Origin: JADLHS01 sp036274115
GTDB taxonomy: Bacteria > Verrucomicrobiota > Verrucomicrobiia > Limisphaerales > JADLHS01
Direction: 5' to 3'
NCBI GenBank assembly: GCA_036274115.1
Contig: DASUGI010000147.1
Span: forward strand, 1 to 15,671
Length of the DNA: 15,671 nt
A program made the position numbers and the translations under genes. The notes under the pieces are model-generated. The model ran no database searches and had not been told where the DNA came from. It was given only the letters and a program-made list of their open reading frames with translations. Shown piece after piece: positions 12,630-15,671 of this stretch. Position 1 is the first letter of the stretch; every line of letters starts with the position of its first letter.

Positions 12630-13685
12630 ATGAGACCTGAACAGTGGGAGATTTTTAAGAAGGCGGCGCGTTTGGAGAAGTTGGACAAGGTGCCGATGGC
12701 GCTGATCATCGATAGTCCGTGGATTCCCGGCTATCTCGGCATCAAACACATGGATTTCTACCTCGACCCGGAACTCTGGTTTCAGTCGCACCTGAAGATT
12801 CACCAGGAGTTTCCCGACATCATGTTCGTGCCCGGTTGGTGGATGGAATACGGCATGGCCGCCGAACCGTCCGCGCTTGGTGCGAAAATCAAATTCTGGA
12901 AGGACAACACGCCGAGCGAATATCACACGCTCTATCACATCGAAGACCTGGAACTTTGGCCCGAATACGAAGTCGAACACGACGCGTTCATGGCGATGAC
13001 GCTCCATCGTATTCGAATGCAGCGGCAGCGGATTCTTGACACGGGTGAGATTCTGCCGTTCGTCACGTCACGTGGGCCGATGTGCACCGCCGGTTTTGTT
13101 CGCAGCACGACGGACCTGATGATTGATCTCGTCGAGAAACCCGAGTGGGCGCACAAGCTTCTCGACCGTTGCACCAACCTCATCATTGACTGGCTCAAAG
13201 CGCAGCACAAAGCGATGGGCGACACCGTCGAGGGCATTTTTATTCTCGACGACATCGTCGGCTTCGTGAATGAGGAGCATTACCTGGAATTCTGTCATCC
13301 GTATCTCAAGCGCATTTGCGACGCGTTCCCGAAGGATTGGGTGAAGCTCTATCACAACGACGCCGAAGTGCAGGCGTGCCTCGATCATTTGCCCGACGTC
13401 GGTTTCAACGTGCTCAATTGGGGCAAGCAAACCGATTACGCCGAAGTGAAGGAGCGCGTGGGCGACCGCATGTGCCTGATGGGAAATGTAAATCCGCTCG
13501 AAGTCGGCGTCCGCGGCACGCCCGAAGAAGTGCGCGAAGCCACGCTGGACGTTCTGGAAAAGAGCGGCGGCGAAGGCATCATCCTCTCCGTCGGCGGCGG
13601 CACCAGTCCGGGCATGCCGAAGCGAAACATCGAAGCAATGCTGGCGGCGTTGGAGGAGTTTAATGGGAAGAAGGTCGTGGCGTAG
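12630..13685 (+). CDS. Uroporphyrinogen-decarboxylase-family methyltransferase (corrinoid-linked)
   Basis: A 351-residue TIM-barrel protein of the URO-D/MtaA/CmuA superfamily. Features include VTSRGPMCTAGF, a GIFILDDIVGF strand, LYHNDAEVQ (H242-N243-D244), GNVNPLEV and the glycine-rich ILSVGGGTSPGMP end. MtaA-type enzymes bind zinc through HxC plus a late Cys; here the first Cys position is D244 and the late Cys position is Gly, so thiol activation in the coenzyme-M manner is unlikely. The corrinoid-protein gene downstream points to methyl transfer to or from a corrinoid; methyl donor and acceptor are unknown. True uroporphyrinogen decarboxylase is unlikely given the context. ATG 12630 has only a weak upstream GAGG. 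Its last 29 codons recur at 14123-14209. Confidence 0.78.
   Translation: MRPEQWEIFKKAARLEKLDKVPMALIIDSPWIPGYLGIKHMDFYLDPELWFQSHLKIHQEFPDIMFVPGWWMEYGMAAEPSALGAKIKFWKDNTPSEYHTLYHIEDLELWPEYEVEHDAFMAMTLHRIRMQRQRILDTGEILPFVTSRGPMCTAGFVRSTTDLMIDLVEKPEWAHKLLDRCTNLIIDWLKAQHKAMGDTVEGIFILDDIVGFVNEEHYLEFCHPYLKRICDAFPKDWVKLYHNDAEVQACLDHLPDVGFNVLNWGKQTDYAEVKERVGDRMCLMGNVNPLEVGVRGTPEEVREATLDVLEKSGGEGIILSVGGGTSPGMPKRNIEAMLAALEEFNGKKVVA
13599..13685 (+). repeat. 87-bp direct repeat, copy 1 (3' end of the methyltransferase gene)
   Basis: This segment and 14123-14209 share 87 nt with about nine differences, in the same frame and ending at the stop codon in both. The similarity stops abruptly upstream of GGCAC and fades after the stop. 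The copies flank hicAB. Confidence 0.9.
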
Positions 13686-13690
13686 CTCGC

Positions 13691-13879
13691 GTGAAAGTTC
13701 GTGAGGCCATCAAGATGATCGAAGACGATGGCTGGTATCTGGCGCGAACCCGAGGCAGTCACCAGCAATTCAAGCACGCGACGAAGCCTGGATTGGTAAC
13801 GATCGCCGGACATCCTGGCGTTGACATTCCCAAGGGCACATTAAACAGTATTTTGAAGCAGGCTGGATTAAAGAACTGA
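13691..13879 (+). CDS. hicA: HicA-family mRNA interferase toxin
   Basis: A 62-residue protein with the whole HicA fold: KVREAIKMIEDDGW, the catalytic-His motif RGSHQQFKH, and a PGHPG-like strand followed by IPKGTLNSILKQAGL. HicA is a small double-stranded-RNA-binding-like RNase that cleaves mRNA when not bound by HicB. The start is GTG at 13691, 5 nt after the methyltransferase stop, so it could be read through from that gene. HicB begins 2 nt after its stop, the usual toxin-antitoxin coupling with the toxin first. All key residues are present. Confidence 0.9.
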   Translation: MKVREAIKMIEDDGWYLARTRGSHQQFKHATKPGLVTIAGHPGVDIPKGTLNSILKQAGLKN

Positions 13880-13881
13880 TT

Positions 13882-14094
13882 ATGCGTTACGCGATTGTGA
13901 TTGAGAAAGGCCCGACCAGTTACGGTGCGTACGTGCCCGATCTGCCGGGCTGCGTCGCCGCTGCGGAAACCAAAGAAGAAGCACTTCAACTGATTCGTGA
14001 AGCCATCGAACTTCACATTGAAGAAATGCGCGAAACCGGATTGCCCGTCCCCGAGCCAGCGTCGAGTGCGGAGTACGTTGAAGTGGCAGCGTAA
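13882..14094 (+). CDS. hicB: HicB-family antitoxin (short form)
   Basis: A 70-residue protein with the HicB partial RNase-H-like fold: YAIVIEKGPTSYGAYVPDLPGC, then ETKEEALQLIREAIELHIEEM. It neutralises HicA by binding it. It lacks an added C-terminal helix-turn-helix or ribbon-helix-helix domain, so autorepression through its own DNA binding is not evident. It follows hicA by 2 nt. Its end is followed within 1 nt by the ATG of the methyltransferase remnant. Confidence 0.9.
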   Translation: MRYAIVIEKGPTSYGAYVPDLPGCVAAAETKEEALQLIREAIELHIEEMRETGLPVPEPASSAEYVEVAA

Positions 14095-14095
14095 A

Positions 14096-14209
14096 ATGAG
14101 AGTCCAAAACGACTTCAACCACGGCACAAATCCCGGCATGCCGAAGCGAAACATCGAAGCCATGCTGGCGGTGTTGGAGGAGTTTAATGGGAAGCGGGTG
14201 GTGGCTTGA
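14096..14209 (+). pseudogene. Remnant of a methyltransferase gene: duplicated last 29 codons
   Basis: A 37-codon reading frame: MRVQNDFNH, then a stretch from 14123 matching the end of the URO-D-family protein (GTNPGMPKRNIEAMLAVLEE and on to FNGKRVVA). Differences from copy 1 are largely silent or conservative, so it came from a functional gene. The MR start also matches the first two residues of the full protein, which is too little to weigh. It is either the tail of a lost paralog or the original gene tail displaced by hicAB. It cannot be an active enzyme. Confidence 0.8.
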
Positions 14210-14221
14210 TCTGCGAAGTAA

Positions 14222-14674
14222 ATGGGATACAACACTGAACTATACATTGCTCCACGCAGTGCGCTTCAGAAGATCGCGGACACCCCAGCGGCTACATTTC
14301 CGTGCGCAGAAGGTCGGTTAAATTATCTGACTGACACAGCGTTAAGCCGCTTGCAAGCGCTCATAGACGGTGTGACGGAGTGGGGGCAGGCGTTCGATGC
14401 AGTTGCAATCGAGTTCGAGGACGAGGATTACGCCGAGTCGAGTTCCAATGACGGCGGATGGAGTCGAATTGTTCCGGATCGCTTCGTTCGATCATTTGCT
14501 GCGCTGACCGACGCGGACATCGAGCGTCTTACTGCAACTTGGTCAGATCCGGATACTCACAGCGGTAGACAACTGCTTTCTTCTGAAGGTTCGGCGATGA
14601 TCCGAGAAGTCAGAGCACTTGCATCGCGCGCGATAGGGGAGAATTCCTGCCTCGTCTTTTGCACACGCGAATGA
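14222..14674 (+). CDS. Unrecognised 150-residue protein
   Basis: I do not recognise this family. The reading frame starts MGYNTELYIAPRSALQKIAD and ends SCLVFCTRE. It is acidic, with an EFEDEDYAE patch near residue 65, has no signal peptide or membrane segment, and looks like a small soluble alpha/beta protein. It lies between the two remnants of methyl-transfer genes, 12 nt after the first, in the same direction, and appears to be an incoming passenger rather than part of the pathway. Small acidic proteins next to toxin-antitoxin modules are often immunity-like or uncharacterised, but nothing here shows that. Confidence 0.55.
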   Translation: MGYNTELYIAPRSALQKIADTPAATFPCAEGRLNYLTDTALSRLQALIDGVTEWGQAFDAVAIEFEDEDYAESSSNDGGWSRIVPDRFVRSFAALTDADIERLTATWSDPDTHSGRQLLSSEGSAMIREVRALASRAIGENSCLVFCTRE

Positions 14675-14691
14675 GCACGATTGCTTTTCCA

Positions 14692-14745
14692 ATGTCCGAC
14701 TACGCTTCAATGAATCAGTGGCTCCATGAGGGCAGACAAAAGGAA
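14692..14745 (+). pseudogene. Remnant of a corrinoid-protein 5' end
   Basis: ATG at 14692 reads MSDYASMNQWLHEGRQKE, matching the start of the intact corrinoid protein (MPDYALMNQCLYEGKAKE) at 12 of 18 residues, about 73% in DNA. Similarity is lost after this point. The rest of 14746-15119 is non-coding repeat. It is either the head of a lost paralog or a displaced copy of the start left by an insertion. Confidence 0.75.
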
Positions 14746-14839
14746 GGGGTTATCCATAGGCTGCGGCCTCACCGTACTGGATTCATTGGATGCTTGGCGT
14801 TAGCCAAAGAAACAATCCCAACACGATTGCATCACTCAG

Positions 14840-14873
14840 CCCAGGGTTGGCCGCGCCAGCAGACTACCCTGGG
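14840..14873 (+). repeat. CCCAGGGT hairpin
   Basis: CCCAGGGT (14840-14847) pairs with ACCCTGGG (14866-14873) around an 18-nt loop. First of several inverted repeats in the 445-nt gap 14675-15119. Confidence 0.65.
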
Positions 14874-14894
14874 TAAACGATCCAAAATATTTTC

Positions 14895-14911
14895 CAACCC
14901 CAACGGGGTTG
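14895..14911 (+). repeat. CAACCCC-AAC-GGGGTTG hairpin
   Basis: A perfect 7-bp stem with a three-base loop, 21 nt after the preceding hairpin. The two probably belong to one element. Confidence 0.7.
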
Positions 14912-14943
14912 AATCATCGTGTCGCGGTTTGATGTCCCGTTTC

Positions 14944-15077
14944 GTAGCGCAGATTTTCAATCTGCTGTATCGCAGAATTGAATTCTGCGGACCGGTCGGC
15001 GCGGCGAGAACGCTTCGTGTTGCGAGCCGTCAGCCGATTACAAATCGGCGATACAGCAGAGTGCAACTCTGCGCTAC
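14944..15077 (+). repeat. Branched palindrome with four side hairpins upstream of the corrinoid gene
   Basis: The outer arms GTAGCGCAGA (14944-14953) and TCTGCGCTAC (15068-15077) pair perfectly. CTGTATCGC and GCGATACAG pair inside. Four small hairpins project: CAGATT/AATCTG, GCAGAATT/AATTCTGC, GCCGATT/AATCGGC and GCAGAGT/ACTCTGC. The whole is a 134-nt cruciform-like structure. Confidence 0.85.
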
Positions 15078-15083
15078 TTGCTT

Positions 15084-15105
15084 CGCGCCTTTGCGTCTTT
15101 GCGTT
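15084..15105 (+). repeat. Half copy of the CGCAAAG-type repeat
   Basis: CGCGCCTTTGCGTCTTTGCG resembles the right arm at 1116-1148. No partner arm is nearby, so it is probably a truncated element. It ends 14 nt before the corrinoid-protein ATG. Confidence 0.5.
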
Positions 15106-15119
15106 AAAAAGTTTCCGCC

Positions 15120-15671
15120 ATGCCTGACTACGCCTTAATGAACCAGTGCCTTTACGAAGGCAAAGCCAAGGAAGTCGAACAAATGACGAAGGACGCCCTC
15201 GCCGAGGGGCGGCCCGTGCAGGAGATTTTGTCCGACGGCCTCATCGCCGGCATGAGCGTCGTGGGCGAGGATTTCAAACACAACATCCTCTACGTGCCCG
15301 AAGTCCTGATCGCCGCGCGCGCGATGAAAGCCGGCATGGCGGTGCTCAAACCTTTGTTGACCGCGCATGGTTCGGACATAAAACCCGCCGGCGTGTTGTT
15401 GATGGGCACGGTGCGCGGCGACTTGCACGACATCGGCAAGAATCTCGTTTGCATGATGGCCGAGGGCGCGGGCTTTCAAGTCCACGACATCGGCGTGGAT
15501 CAGAGCGTCGAGAAATTCATGGCCGCAGCCGAGCAACACAAGCCCGACATTATCGGCATGAGCGCGTTGCTCACCACCACGATGACCTACATGAAAGTGG
15601 TCATTGATGGCTTCGAGGAAAAGGGATTGGGTCACATCAAAATGGCCATTGGCGGTGCGCCCATCAGCCAG
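15120..15671 (+). CDS. Corrinoid (B12-binding) methyl-carrier protein, 3' end outside window
   Basis: The first 184 residues of a MtaC/MtbC/MttC-type corrinoid protein; the frame is open to the last base. The N-terminal helical cap domain covers about residues 1-85. The Rossmann-like B12 domain follows, with D101-L-H103-D-I-G, where H103 is the cobalt lower-axial ligand. S148 in GMSALLTTTM and GGAP at 178-181 complete the nucleotide-loop pocket. It carries a methyl group on cobalt between a substrate-specific methyltransferase and an acceptor methyltransferase; the URO-D-family protein upstream is the likely partner. ATG 15120 has no clear Shine-Dalgarno and lies just after palindromes. The normal length is about 210-220 residues, so only the last strand and helix are missing. 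Confidence 0.9.
   Translation, partial: MPDYALMNQCLYEGKAKEVEQMTKDALAEGRPVQEILSDGLIAGMSVVGEDFKHNILYVPEVLIAARAMKAGMAVLKPLLTAHGSDIKPAGVLLMGTVRGDLHDIGKNLVCMMAEGAGFQVHDIGVDQSVEKFMAAAEQHKPDIIGMSALLTTTMTYMKVVIDGFEEKGLGHIKMAIGGAPISQ

Noticed and set aside
12455..12640. 61-codon ORF on the + strand
   Set aside because: Overlaps the methyltransferase start out of frame, no recognisable domain and no ribosome-binding site.
13997..14209. 70-codon ORF from inside hicB
   Set aside because: The first part is hicB in another frame; only the tail from 14123 is meaningful, annotated as a remnant.
14944..15119. Cobalamin riboswitch before the corrinoid gene
   Set aside because: The structure is a symmetric palindrome and no B12-box-like sequence is visible.

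Overview
The window looks like a chromosomal stretch from a Verrucomicrobiota-type bacterium (PVC group). This is inferred from its content, not from any marker gene. The pointers are a free-standing EBO gene cluster, secreted fibronectin-III/Ig-repeat proteins, a cytoplasmic GH43 with a GPH-type sugar symporter, a corrinoid/URO-D methyltransferase pair, and unusually dense palindromic repeats of many families. There are no RNA genes, CRISPR arrays, transposases or integrases.

Region 1 (1-6708, + strand) is an EBO cluster in the order A (3' end only), B (TatD-like hydrolase), E (TIM-barrel protein), C (UbiA-like membrane prenyltransferase), D (dehydroquinate-synthase-like) and F (phosphodiesterase-like). 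In cyanobacteria such clusters are tied to moving or maturing a small metabolite across the inner membrane. Nothing here names the substrate. The cluster is riddled with palindromes: between B and E, three in a row between E and C, and a stack between D and F. They also lie inside reading frames: an 87-bp element in frame in eboE, a 42-bp element in frame in eboF, and one forming the 3' end of eboD.

Region 2 (6709-9687, + strand) holds two paralogous secreted proteins. The long one (751 aa) has a signal peptide, one fibronectin-III domain, five near-identical ~105-residue Ig-like repeats and a sixth divergent domain. The short one (125 aa) has only the signal peptide and the fibronectin-III domain. 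They share their N-terminus, a -24/-12 (sigma-54-like) motif just upstream, and a short C-terminal tail.

Region 3 (9700-12369, - strand) is a two-gene sugar-use unit. A GH43 glycosidase is followed by a GPH-family symporter, with a 63-nt hairpin between them and a 29-codon ORF overlapping the GH43 start by ATGA.

Region 4 (12630-15671, + strand) is a one-carbon methyl-transfer locus. A URO-D-family methyltransferase gene is followed by hicAB, a duplicated 3' end of the methyltransferase gene, an unrecognised 150-aa ORF, a remnant of a corrinoid-protein 5' end, several palindromes, and the intact corrinoid-protein gene that runs off the window. The two remnants suggest that a second methyltransferase/corrinoid pair collapsed here, or that modules inserted while duplicating gene ends.

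The most interesting theme is how palindromic elements interact with genes. They have entered coding sequence in frame, and one insertion at the eboE start appears to have duplicated the first codons. It left a Shine-Dalgarno-led 54-codon ORF that ends in an ATGA overlap with the surviving start.
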